NCBI GenBank assembly: GCA_015179125.1
Contig: WHVA01000193.1
Coordinates: 1 to 64,000, forward strand
DNA from: Gautieria morchelliformis
Lineage: Eukaryota; Basidiomycota; Agaricomycetes; Gomphales; Gomphaceae
Length of the DNA stretch: 64,000 nucleotides
Direction of reading: 5' to 3'
Numbering within the stretch: position 1 is the stretch's first letter; each line of letters starts with the position of its first letter. Shown piece after piece: positions 44,244 through 54,824 of this stretch. The position numbers were made by a program, and so were the translations under genes. The notes under the pieces are model-generated. The model made no database searches. It was not told the origin of the DNA and saw nothing but the letters and a program-made list of their open reading frames with translations.

Positions 44244-46513
44244 TTTTTTTTATTTTTATTTTATTTTTATTTTTAATAATCCTATTTATCATCTTTTGGA
44301 GCTGAGCTCTATGTAAGACGGGTACTACAATGCGCCTGTCAACATGTATTCACAATTTGTTCCTTGTCTCTATCTCCGCTTGTGCTCCATGGGCGCAGCC
44401 CTGGGCGTGTCCGTGCCTGCATAGGTGAGGTGATTCGTGTTAGGTCGCTGCACGTCGTGTGTTCTCGCCTGCTCTCTAGATCCCATCTTCCTCTGTCCTC
44501 CTGTTTTCCAGTAGTGAGACATTCCCGTATACATGCTGTAGCCTTCCTGTGTCATGTACATATTTGAACAGAGGTTGCATTGCCTTGGGTCTTCCTAAGA
44601 GCGTCCTGATCACCATTGCCCCCCTCCGTAGGCTCTTTTGTAGCTCTCCTCTCTGCGCTTTGTATTTCGGGCATATGAAGAGGAAGTGGTGTACAGACTC
44701 TGTCGCTCTCCTACACACCAGGCATAAGGGGGTGTCGGCCTTCCCTATCTTATGCAGGTGTTTGTTCAGCAGTATGTGCCCCGTTCTAAGCTGTATCAGG
44801 AGCATCGCCTGTTGGCTTGGGAGTCCCGCGCTGAGTCTGGAGTACGCTGCAGAGGGCATGGACGGGTCAATTTTATGCGCAAATCTCGCTCTGGGGGACT
44901 TAGCAAACAACGCTTTAGCCTCCTGCTTAAGCTCCTTGTGGTGTCTCTGAAGGTCCGCTGCTTTACTGGTCGGTAGTCTTCCTCTGCACTCGATTGGGAT
45001 GCTCGTCTCTTCAGAGGATGCTCCTCTGGCGGCTTTTTGGGCTTCCTTGTCCACACTCTCGTTCCCTCTGATCCCCTTGTGCCCCGGTACCCACCGCATG
45101 TGCACCTTTGTTCCTGTCTGCCAGCGCGTGACCCCCTCGCTCTGTCGGTGCAGTGCGTTGACCAGATACTGACCCGATATCTGCTTTTCCTGCCTCGTCA
45201 TCCATATGGCCTCCTGATTGTCTAGGCTTATGACATAACCGCTTGCCCTCTCCATGTTTAGGAGCTTCGCTCCTAAGGCCGCCCCGACTACCTCCGCTTC
45301 GAAGACAGTGTGCTCCTGTTCCATTCCTAGATAGAGTCTCACCGCCTTGGTCTCTACGCTGTTTCTGTAGAGCACCGCTGCCGCCCCAACTCCCCCGTCC
45401 ACGCATGACCCATCCGAGAAGATCTGCACGCTGGTCTGATCGGCTGCAAGCTCTGCGATAGCTTGGATCGCTTGGGGGTATTCGTATGTCGAAAGCGGGC
45501 ATCCACTTTGGGCCGTAAGTGACCGTCTGTATCTTTTCCATGTTGTGCGGCTCTATGTTGAAGGATTGGATGATTTCGTGTAGAGGGCTTCGATGCTTCT
45601 TAACGTAGCGGCGCGCCGCACTCTGGACTTTAGGTGCGAGTGGGTGCTTATCCGGTAGGCACGCTAAGTGTACGGCTGCTCGGTGAACAAGCTTTGACAC
45701 GAGCAGTCGGAAAGGCAGTAAATTGGCGTGTGTGGTGGTGGTCCTCATAGCCCCTGTTATCGTTAGCCCAGCCTGTCGTTGGATTCTAGAGAGCTTGTTG
45801 ATGTGTCCCTTTGACCCTTTGCTGCGTGCTGTGTTCGGTATGAGGAATACATCTGCTGCATACAACATCCTTGGTACCGCGACGGCTAAGTAGAACTGAC
45901 GCATGTGTCTTGCCATGACCCTTAGTCGGCTTGGCTAGTATTTTGTATTTCCCCACAAATTTTTCTCCCTTTGCCAGAGCATAATTGACGTGTTCTTTGT
46001 AGCGCAGTTCCTGATCTACTATGACACCTAAGAATTTGTGGGAGGTGGAGGGGTTTATTGTATGTTGACCGATTTTTATCGTCGGTCGTGTCAGCGGCCT
46101 AGTCTTCCTGGTGTGTGACGGGTCTGTTTCTCGTCTCCTGGTAAAACTGATCAGTGCAAACTTCTCCACTGCAAAGTGGCACTCATGGGTTTCTGCCCAA
46201 CTCATTGCGCCGCCTCTCCTCGTCATCATGTCTTCTAGCTTGCTGAAGGCTTCGTGGAAGTCTTTACCTTCTGCGATTAGCGTGGTGTTGTCCACAAATC
46301 CTACGCAGTCTTCGCCGTTCTTGCGGTTCGCAGTTTCGATTAAGTCAGCATTGTAGTACTGATAGGTGATGGCTGAGAGCGCGCAGCCTTGGTCCATGCC
46401 TCATCCTATCTCCCACATGTGCGTACTGTAGTCATCAAAGCTTACCGTCGTTCGGCGGCCCTGTACTTTCCATTTGATCCACTTGGTGTATTCTTCTGGT
46501 ATGCCTCTGCTAC
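44244..46513 (-). mobile_element. 5'-truncated Tad1-like LINE (LINE-1 of window)
   Basis: Flanked by a 12-bp target duplication TCTGAGATTAGT (44232-44243 and 46514-46525) in the membrane-protein gene of U4. The 3' end (left) is an A-rich tail with TAAAA-type repeats (44244-44275 read on minus). The insertion starts within the reverse transcriptase, so it is a typical 5'-truncated copy. Confidence 0.9.
44476..46513 (-). pseudogene. LINE ORF2 fragment: reverse transcriptase and RNase H
   Basis: Starts at the RT motif GMDQGCALSAITYQYYN, preceded by an in-frame TGA (46403-46401) where the sister copy has Arg. The catalytic box reads GFVDNTTLIAEG instead of F-V-D-D. Frame changes occur near 45916 and near 45430. 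RNase H is complete in motif: IFSDGSCVDGGVGAAAVLY (Asp), FEAEVVGA (Glu), ISLDNQEA (Asp), VPGHKGIRGNESVDKEA (Asp). A C-terminal CCHC-like knuckle CLVCRRATESVHHFLFICP follows. Ends at 44476. Inactive, strongly similar to 60857-63124. Confidence 0.88.
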
Positions 46514-46525
46514 TCTGAGATTAGT

Positions 46526-47035
46526 GATATGACCATATATATATGCAATATGTTGTATGCTCACCTTGGTGAATCACTAGACTAATGAGAGATTTCTTAT
46601 CCCAAATATCACCTTTCTGCCAAAGCCTCAGAGTTTGAATTGAGCTCAGAATGGTTACTATCACAACTCCAGTGTCAAAAAAGATTACAGTAACATTATT
46701 GATGCAATACAGACCCCTAGATCTTACCCCTGCAGAGGCTGTTAGTATAAATCTATGCAGAAAGTCCTAGTCAGTACTGACAAAACCACTCTATTAAGTT
46801 GTGAACTAGTGATATTGCAGTTGTTCCAAACAGACAGGTACTATATCCAGTGAAATGAATTTACGCTATTTATGTGAAGTTTACACAGGGACATACCACT
46901 TGAGTGATAATAGCACCAAGGATAAGCAGCCCAAGAACACCCAAAACTCTTTGATTCTGAAGGGAAATCACATAGGTGTGAGCTAGCAGTAAGCCTAGAC
47001 GAGTAAATTGTGTTGATCTTTCTACTTGAAAAATC
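46526..47035 (-). pseudogene. DUF6533-like membrane protein, copy U4, middle exons
   Basis: Continues the gene interrupted by the LINE: IYQG/GTGAGC exon border (about 46560), the FDTGVVIVTILS helix, and LLLAHTYVISLQNQRVLGVL (about 46990-46930). At about 47035 the sequence jumps to the gene A tail, so the start and first helices are missing. Confidence 0.6.
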
Positions 47036-47235
47036 TCAAAGGTAGGCCCACCGGCGATGACGCCAATGCCTCCAGATGGCGAGAGTTCTGCAAAGAGGGC
47101 ACCAGCACGGGAGTTCAGCAGCACAGCCGAGCCCAACTTCCATGTTGGCGGGAAGCACATGTGCACGATTAGCGATGCAGGGCCCGGGGACGAGCCCCCC
47201 ATGAAGCAGCAAGGGGCCTGGGGGGCTAAGTAGTG
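47036..47235 (+). pseudogene. Gene A tail of U4
   Basis: Begins at the equivalent of ADAPRRREFF (U3, about 33915). ASRWREFCKEGTSTGVQQHS-like sequence replaces the FFKTA region, and the basic end is altered. Deleted 5' part. Confidence 0.4.
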
Positions 47236-47408
47236 TTCCACCCGGGCTCAGGTTCACATAATTCAGGGGCGAGCCCTGAGACCTGGCCTCTGCCCAAGCC
47301 CCGACTTTTGTCGGGGCTCGTGAGTGGGCACATCGTTTGAGAGACAACGCCGAACTAAAATTATATGTACTATTATGTGGTTAGTTGTATTCTCCCACAC
47401 CCCACTTC

Positions 47409-48064
47409 ATGGTACCTCCCATTCGCTGCAGCGGCTCCTTCCCGCACGATCCGCACAACCGCGATGCCTCGGAGAGTGGCACGTGGTTTGCCACAGAGGA
47501 CGCGCTGTGCCCATGCGAGGCATGTACGTGACGCCGTGAGAGAGCTGGGGAAGAATGTGCAACTGGAGCACATGGTGCAGGACGTCCATGTTGTTCTGCA
47601 TGCAGGAGCATGTGTTTCCAAGGGCAGGGACGCATGCGGGGGCCAAACAGGGAGTGGTTTTGGGGCAGTAGCGGGGCATGCTGAAAGGTGGCCGCGAAGA
47701 CACCCCAGACGACGTAAAGGGAGTTTCGCGGTGCAGGCTACCGCGAGTTTTATGTCCGCTCAGGCAGGTACGTGCGATTGATGTGGTGGATGATCCTCAA
47801 TGGAGCGGTGCAGGGGTCTGGAGAGCGCTTCCCCCGCAGGTGACGTCTATGCGTTGCTGGTGCATGGAGGTGTGCATGTGCGTGCATCGCCCTCACCGGG
47901 CCGTCCGACTCGCCACGGCTGGGCATGGCTGTGGGTAACAGCACACCACCCCCACCTGGCCCTGGAACACTGCCACGTCATACATCCACCCACCCCAGCA
48001 CACACATGCCACCACCGATGACGAAAGCAACAACCGCCCCCAGCGCCTCACACGCCGACCGCAC
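47409..48064 (+). pseudogene. Gene B, copy U5, 5' part
   Basis: ATGGTACC start, ERNVQLEHMVQDVHV block (about 47545), a deletion before the proline-rich region (IDVVDDPQWSGAGVWRALPP in one frame near 47790), then cut by the solo LTR at 48065. Confidence 0.38.
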
Positions 48065-48759
48065 TGTCATAAAAAATATCAGTAAGCCGTCACTACCACC
48101 ACAACCCATCCAACCGCCGCATAGACGTTGCCCCACGTCCCATATACACTTCCACTCACACCACCCACGTCTACCCGAGCCCACACACGTCCGCACGACA
48201 CATCACATCATTCCTATCACTCCACTGATTCGACCCTGACCAACACCCGTGGATCCACCCAACCCGAGTCGCAGCCCGAGCCCGAGGGACATTGATCCAT
48301 GGAGGAGCTAGTCGTTGAACCACATATCTACATATCTTCCATATGACTTTCCTTCCTAAATCACAACCCATGTTTCTGATATCTATGACCACCTACACCC
48401 CTCCCCATTCGATAGACCAATCCCCTAGCTACCGCTGTCTCCGGACCACCGTACTCCCAAGTCCAGACACCTCAATCGATCCATGCGTTCCCCTCTGCTC
48501 TTCACGCCGCAGCACACCTCGTAGCTAGATAAATAGTTCAACATGTATATCCATATTCTCCAGTCAATTAGAACTCACACTTTCCAAACGTCTTGGAACT
48601 CTGCGACGCACAGTCTTGCATAGCTATAACTAAAGGGAATACACACGCTGCGTTCTCTCTACATCTCTGTTTTTATGATCCTACTCGATTCGACTTCAAG
48701 TAGAAGTCTGAATCCTATTCGCAATACACCACACTACGGATAACTCTTAGTCTTTCACA
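48065..48759 (+). mobile_element. Solo LTR in gene B of U5
   Basis: 695 bp, TGTCATAAAA...TCTTTCACA, flanked by CGCAC (48060-48064) and GGCAC (48760-48764), a 5-bp duplication with one mismatch. The empty site is seen at 23225 (CCCGCACCTCCCC). A TAAATAG box with CCAGTCAAT downstream (48529-48572) matches the LTR-like block in the composite insertion near 15470-15510. Confidence 0.75.
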
Positions 48760-49025
48760 GGCACCTCCCTTCACTCCACCGCGCCCGCACCCAATGCTGC
48801 ACCTACAGGTTTCCTCACCCCCGCACTCGCCACATTGCCTGTCCCGCACCCCCTTAACCCCCCGCCCTGCTGCGTGGGAAAATAAACACATGACACAACG
48901 CGTCTTCGTGAACCCACCACCCACCAGCACCATTCCTCCCCGCCCTCCCCTGCAGAAACAGAAACGGGCACGTTCTCCTGCCCAATGTGTAACCCTGCCA
49001 CATGGCGGTGCAAGCGAAAAGTGAC
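48760..49025 (+). pseudogene. Gene B, copy U5, 3' part
   Basis: Resumes ACCTCCCTTCACTCC, proline-rich tract, and a basic end KQKRARSPAQCVTLPHGGAS at 49013. Confidence 0.38.
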
Positions 49026-50380
49026 CCCTGTAAGTTACTTTGTGAACCAGTTGGACTAGGACCATGGCATTTTATGAGTCATGTGCCAGAGGTACAGCAG
49101 TGGGCAGCAGATCACATCATGCAGTCACAGTGACGATGGCTTCAAGTATTACGACTTGAGACTTGAAGACAGACACACGGACACGCAGCAACCCTATCAC
49201 TTTTAGCATGTCTGTGTATACTTATGCGCATCCACACCGTATGGTGCCCGCATGGAGTTTAAATACACTCTGCTTGTACGACTGGAATATCAGCGTCCAT
49301 CATATAGATCGGGTACGTCGTGGTCTCCCTCAGTTTGAACTCATTTTAAACTCATTTTAATGTGATGCCAGACTCTATGCGTGTGCATTACAATAGGGTC
49401 TTGCCTACTCCCATCTGGCAGGGTGTTTGACGCAGTCATGGGCTTATAACCTTCTCACTATGGGGCCTAAGCATGTGCTGAGGCACCGTATAGCCCAGGT
49501 GTGGGTGGGAGGGCCTTGCTCCTCAAACTTCTGTTCGCATGCTGTGACCGCACTTCACAGGAGGAACAAAGTATGTTTCTCTATGATGGAATTTCTTTTT
49601 TTAATCAATTTATTTGACCTCAGGCTAAGCCTATGGCGGTCGCTACACCTATTGTACCCAAACTGGTTCGGCCTTGCGCCCTGGGACTCCCCTCAATGAT
49701 GGTGCTGTGTAGGCCAGACACTTTCACATTGGATCAGGGAACTGGCATTGTGAGTATACATCTACCAAACAGAATAGCATCTCAGACACTGACACCTGTA
49801 TCCTAGAATAGGACAGGCTGCTGCCTGCAATGAACAGTGACCATTATTATCTATATTTGCAAATGTGCATGTTGGAGTATTAGTTGGCGCTGATGCATCC
49901 TGAGCCCTTATGCAGGTTGGCCCAGCATGTAAGGATGTGATGGTGGCACTGGTATGCCTCATAGTGTGTATAACATAACCAAGGATATCCTTCAGACAGG
50001 TTGGGATCCCAGGCACACACATGCAGTTCCTTTCCATGTGCTCAGCCGAGCCCATCCCTCCATATTCCTCAAGATGCAATTCTCCAATCGGCACATAGTG
50101 TACGGACACCCAGCGTACATTCATGAAGCAAAGTAATAACAAATTACATGTAAAGGCAAATTCTAAGTGTCACAGCATGCATGTATATATCTACTATTTT
50201 TACAACTTCTATGGCCACTGGTTGTAAATTGCTGCAATGGATTGGAGACTAGGATGGTTAATGTAAGTCGCTGCATGTTGATAGCTGTGGGGTTTATATT
50301 GAAATTGCAGCTGTGATGTATTAGCTTGCATGCTATCTAAGCTTCTGCCATTCTTCCAGATCCTACTGAGCTATTAATTA
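49026..50380. other. U5 spacer
   Basis: Unit spacer with TTTAAATAC box near 49258; interrupted by the 103-bp LINE tail at 49590. No gene recognised. Confidence 0.4.
49590..49692 (-). mobile_element. 103-bp LINE 3' tail insertion
   Basis: Unit sequence is interrupted between TCTATGATGG (49580-49589) and TCAATGATGG (49693-49702), a 10-bp duplication with one mismatch. Read on the minus strand the insert ends TAAATTGATTAAAAAAAG, an A-rich tail. It is a very short 5'-truncated LINE or SINE insertion; the source family is not identified. Confidence 0.65.
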
Positions 50381-50389
50381 GATGGAGAC

Positions 50390-52128
50390 CCAAATCACTC
50401 ACTGGACATAACAGGCCCCACCAGTTCTACCTATCCAGAATATCCAGTTGCCCAAGGGAACTCATCTAACTCTATCTGAGCTGACCTAGCCTCTTCCAAC
50501 TGCTGGTGTTCCTGATCAGTCACATTATTTTGCAAGGTCTCGGCACTAAAAGCCTGTGGGTTCTCAAATTCAGCCACTATGGCATTGTGAAAATTTTGTC
50601 TGGCTGCTTGGAAGGTGGAGAATGAAAGAGTGGGTAATGAGGGGTTGTTAAGTTGAGTGTGTCTCTCTTTGAAAGGCTAGGTGAAAGTGGCTGATTATAA
50701 TGGCTGACAAGCTGTATGTGCACTGTTAGTACAATCATGTCTTTCTCACTGAAAATATATACCTGTTCTGAAGAGGGTTTAAGATTCCAACAAGGCTAGG
50801 CTTTATACAACAAATTAAAGGAGTTGAAATTAGCCATTTTTATTATCAAGATCAATGTCTTAGATACCCTCATTACCTGAAATGTACAAGAAGACAGAGT
50901 AAGCTCTCAAAGCTTAACAGGTTTGTAAGCAACAAGACCTTATATGTGATGGTACTAGCTACACTAATAGTAAGCACAAGTCTAAATATGAATCAGGCAT
51001 ATGAAATACCATAGGAATAATACACCATACCCATATCTGACAAAGCCTTACATGAGATTAGTGCTATGTCCATATATATATGCAAGATGCAGTATGCTCA
51101 CCTTGGTAAATCACTAGACTCATCAGAGATTTCTTATCCCAACTCCCACCTTTCCACCAAAGGCTCAGGGTTTGAATTGAGCTCAGAATGGTTACTATCA
51201 CAATTTCAGTGTCAAAAAGGATTACAGTAACATCACTGATGGTCGCCACTGTCAAAGGTGTTCAGAGACAAATCAGGCAAATACAGCCCCCCAGATCTTA
51301 CCCCTGAAGAAATTGTTAGTATCACTCTAAGCAGAAAGTCCTAGTTAATACTGACAAAGCCAGTCTATTAAATTGTAAACTAGGGATATTGCAGTTGTTC
51401 AAAACAGTGAGGTGCTGTCTCCAGTGAAATGAATTTATGCTATTTATACAAATTCTACACAGGAACATAGAACATACCACTTGAACAATAATAGCACCAA
51501 GTATAAGCAGCCCAAGAACACCCAAAACGTTTTGATTCTGAAGAGAAGTAGCAGGTGTGAGCTAGCAGTAGGCCTAGACAAGTAAATTGGGTTTATCTTT
51601 CTACTTGAGAAATATACGGTTGTAATCCCTCACCCTAAAGAACAGTGCAAGTACCACTGAGGTGACAAATAGCATTCCATGCCCTCCAAATATATGAGTC
51701 TCTAGGTTGCTTTTGCATGAGGAAGGAAAGTCTTACTAGATGCTCATTCAACTCAGTAAGGATGGTACACATGAGAATCATAGACATAATGCACCTCAGC
51801 GGAAATGTTAGACAAGTTAACATATATCTCAACATGATATAAAACCAAGGGCATGTAATGGGCAAGTAAATAGAGAATGGTGCTGACCCTGACAGTCTTG
51901 CACCACATGTGCATGATCTCAGATGGCAGTGTGAGAAGCATGTCAAAGAAGAGTAGTGCTGAGCAACAAGGTATGGAACTTGTGGAATTAGATGGGACAT
52001 GTACACCTACTAAGCAATGCAAAGAACGCAGAGTTGATCGCAAAGCTAGTTCAGGTAAATTATTTTGCATCGCACTCAATATAGCAAGTACAGACCTGTC
52101 TGAGCCGAGGCGTCCATCTGAGATATGA
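50390..52128 (-). pseudogene. DUF6533-like membrane protein, copy U5 (start lost)
   Basis: Same exon order: SIPCCSALLFFDMLLTLPSE, ILYLLAHYMPLVLYHVEIYV (51980-51830), VILFDTEIVIVTILSSIQTL (about 51230-51170), C-terminus near 50600-50390. The initiator is ATA instead of ATG (about 52125) with 16 bp missing just after, and one AT-rich block is deleted near 51630. It is clearly decayed. Confidence 0.6.
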
Positions 52129-52206
52129 TTTAAGAAAGAACAGGGATGCAGAGGAGGGACTAATTTTGCACAGTGATGTGGGGTTCATGTAGCAGATTGC
52201 CCGAGG

Positions 52207-52215
52207 TCTATATAT
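52207..52215 (-). promoter_or_regulatory. TATA box of the U5 membrane-protein gene
   Basis: Minus-strand CTTATATATAG about 85 bp before the lost start; still intact although the gene is broken. Confidence 0.4.
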
Positions 52216-52738
52216 AAGATTCTGTCTATGGGTGCTGCCAGGTGAACAGATATTGATGCTATTTCTGCAGCATGCCACAATTTGCAATATGGATGGGGCT
52301 GATTGAAGAACATCATATGCAACACAGAAGCATCATCGAGCTAGCAATTGAGGCTTGGCTTCTTGTCTGGAGCTGGTTACTACCCTGGATTTGCCTGGGC
52401 AGAATGCATTTGAAAAGCATTCTATGAATAGGATCAAGTTACTGTAGATAAGCTCCTGAACATTTGATAGCAATACTCACTGAATATTTACCACAGGGTC
52501 ACGTCTCCAACCCCAAGTGACAGAAATTAGTGAGTGCCGGGACTCTCAGGAAAAAGGCACCGTGATATGCAGTTCTACATAGGCTACATAGGAGTTTTAT
52601 GGCCGTAGGACATTGACCATTTATGTAGCATACCATAGTTTGACGGTGGTGCTGTGTATAACTCACATGACAAATGTACTGGTAAGTAATCTCAGTGTTT
52701 GAATGCAATGGTGTAGTCAAACGACTATGTTGAACCCA
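52216..52738. other. U5 upstream region and unique segment
   Basis: The first 200 bp match the unit spacer; from about 52430 to 52738 the sequence is not found in other units. No gene or repeat structure recognised. Confidence 0.4.
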
Positions 52739-54022
52739 GAGTCAGCTATGTGTGTAAATGGCACTCCACCAGAGGAACGAAGTACATTTCTCAATGATGG
52801 TGCTGGGTAGGCCAGACTTTTTCACATTGGATCAGGGAACTGGCATTGGGAGTATACTTCTGCTGAACAGAATAGGGTCTCAGGCACCAATACCCATATT
52901 CTGGACCATAGTACAGGCTGCTGCCTGTGATTGCTGGCAACCATTATTATCGATACTATATTTACAAATGTGCATGTTGGAGTGCTATTTGGCACTGAGG
53001 CATCCTGAGCCTTGATGTCAGATGGCGCGCATAAGAATGTGATGATGGTATGGTATGCCTCATAGCATTTGCAAATAGGTCAGGATCCCATGCATGCAAA
53101 CCCCATGCAGTTCCTCTCCATGTTCTCAGCCAAGCCCATCCCTCCACATTCCTCAAGATGCAATTCTCCAATCTGCACCCAGTGGACTGACTCCTAGTAT
53201 AGATGGATGATTGGTACATTCATGAAGCAAAGTAATGACAGATTACCAACAAATTGGAAGTGTCTCAGCATATATATACATATATCAATATATAACTACT
53301 ATTTTTGATGGTATGGGTTGGCCAGAGTGAGCAGATAGCCACAACCTCTCTGGTGTGCAATTGAAAAGTGCTGCAATAGATTGGAAAGGTGGGAATGGGA
53401 TGGTTAATGTACGTCATTGCATCTTGATTTCTGTGGGGTTTGACAATTGCAGCTATGATGCATCAGCTTGTATGGTATCCTCAAGCGTCTGCTGTTCTTC
53501 CAGATTCTACTGAGCTATTAATCAGTGCCTGATGGAGACTTAAACCTCTCACTGGACACAACAGGCCCCACCAGTTCTACATATCCAGAATATCCCATTG
53601 CCCAAGGGAACTTCTCTAACTCTATAACAGGTGACCTAGCCTCCTCCGACAGCTGGCTTTCCTGATCAGCCACATGGTTTTGCCAGGTCTTGGCACTAAA
53701 AGCCTGTGGGTTCCCAAATTCGGCCACTATGGCATTGTGAACACTTTGTCTGGCTGCTTGGAAGGTGGAGAATGAAAGAGTGGGTAATGAGGGTTTGTTA
53801 AGTTGAGTGTGTCTCTCTTTGAGAGCTAGGTGAAAATGGCAGATGATAATTGCTGACAAGCTGCATGTGCACTGTTAGCACAATCACATGTATTTCTCAC
53901 TGGAAATATACCTGTTCTGAAGAGGGGTTAAGATGCCGCAAATGCTTGGCTTTATAAAACAAATTAAAGGCGCTGAAATTAGCCATTTTTATTATCAAGA
54001 TCAATGTCTTACATACTCTCAA
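52739..54022 (+). repeat. Macrorepeat unit U6 (partial)
   Basis: Enters the unit at the equivalent of 9095 (CTCCACCAGAGGAACGAAG) and stops at 54022 where a Helitron end begins. It holds spacer and the last exon of the membrane-protein gene. Confidence 0.82.
53518..54022 (-). pseudogene. DUF6533-like membrane protein, copy U6, C-terminal exon
   Basis: CHFHLALKERHTQLNKPSLP, SFSTFQAARQSVHNAIVAEF, GNPQAFSAKTWQNHVADQES down to 53518. The upstream exon is cut by the Helitron end at 54023. Confidence 0.6.
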
Positions 54023-54824
54023 CTAGCCAATTGACCCATGCGGTTAGTTAAGGCTAACATCGCACAGGGGTAGTTAATAGTATTGAATAATTATTTGGTG
54101 GAATGATAACTACATATTTAATCAGGCTCTAGCAATACCTCTTTGTATACAATATTAAAGAACATGGACTTGTTCCAATTAGTGCAACGTAAAACTGCCC
54201 ATGGGAAAATACTGCGTATTGCAAGTCTACTCCTACCATGCCCCTGTGCTGCACATCAGGATATGCCTGGATGTGGTACAGCACTGGGTAGGGACTGCTG
54301 GGGACCCGTGGGATGAGCCTGGCTGACCTGAGACTGCCAGGGACCTGTGGGATAAGCCTGGATGCACTGGGACCACTGCCAGGGCGGATGATACCTGTAC
54401 TTTGACCAGGGGTTAGGTCAAATACATTGGGTAAATGAAACTTGGGTAAAACACATCTTGTCATGATTGAAAGTAGCTCTAAGTAACACATCTGGGTAGG
54501 TAATGTCTCCACACATTTTTCCCATGTCTGTGTGCCAATCATGTGTAGCATGTCCCCATGTATGGCATGTGTTCCCTGAGTGTAGCATGTCTCCCAAGTA
54601 TAGTGTGCGTAGCATGTCCCCATGTGTAGGGTGTCCCCCATGCGTAGTGTGCCCCCCATGCATAGTGTGCCCCCCATACATAGCATGTCCCCCAAGTAGC
54701 ATTTCCCTTGTTTGTAGCATGTCACTTGTTTATAATGTATCTGCAAGAGCATAAAAGTGAAAGAAATTATTGTAGGGGCAAGTGAAAATAAATAAATGTC
54801 AGAAGGTTGTACAATGGATAACAA
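54023..54824 (-). mobile_element. Helitron 3' end with helicase remnant
   Basis: On the minus strand the sequence ends CTAG followed by host T, and the host site in other units is A|T. Both are Helitron hallmarks. Just inside lies an imperfect hairpin (arms CCCCTGTGCG and CGCATGGG, 54072-54033). Upstream, minus-strand residues GVDLQYAVFSHGQFYVAL (about 54240-54190) match the last helicase motif of Helitron Rep-helicase proteins. The 5' end (TC) was not located, so the element's length is unknown. Confidence 0.68.
54530..54735 (+). repeat. Degenerate 20-bp minisatellite
   Basis: About ten variants of TAGCATGTCCCCCATG-like units, giving runs such as MHGGHTTHGGHPTHG on the minus strand. Not a CRISPR array: no constant repeat or spacer pattern. 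Confidence 0.7.

Larger units (their letters stand above)
34501..47360 (+). repeat. Macrorepeat unit U4 (with insertions and a deletion)
   Basis: Unit sequence is interrupted by a solo LTR (36034-37627), an unknown insert (38408-39487), an IS630/Tc1-like element (39530-43543) and a LINE (44244-46513). At about 47035 it jumps from the membrane-protein gene (equivalent to 31390) to the end of gene A (equivalent to 33915), a 2.5-kb internal deletion. Confidence 0.85.
47361..52738 (+). repeat. Macrorepeat unit U5
   Basis: Gene B, solo LTR, spacer, DUF6533-like gene; then unique sequence (about 52430-52738) replaces the divergent spacer and gene A. It contains the 570-bp segment lacking in U2/U3. 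Confidence 0.8.

Noticed and set aside
6671..54022. Units as a Starship or Polinton-type giant transposon
   Set aside because: No tyrosine recombinase, DNA polymerase, integrase or capsid motif was seen in any unit, and no terminal repeats bound the units.
54530..54735. CRISPR-like array
   Set aside because: Units are degenerate and contiguous, without constant repeats separated by unique spacers, and the genome is eukaryotic. It is a minisatellite.
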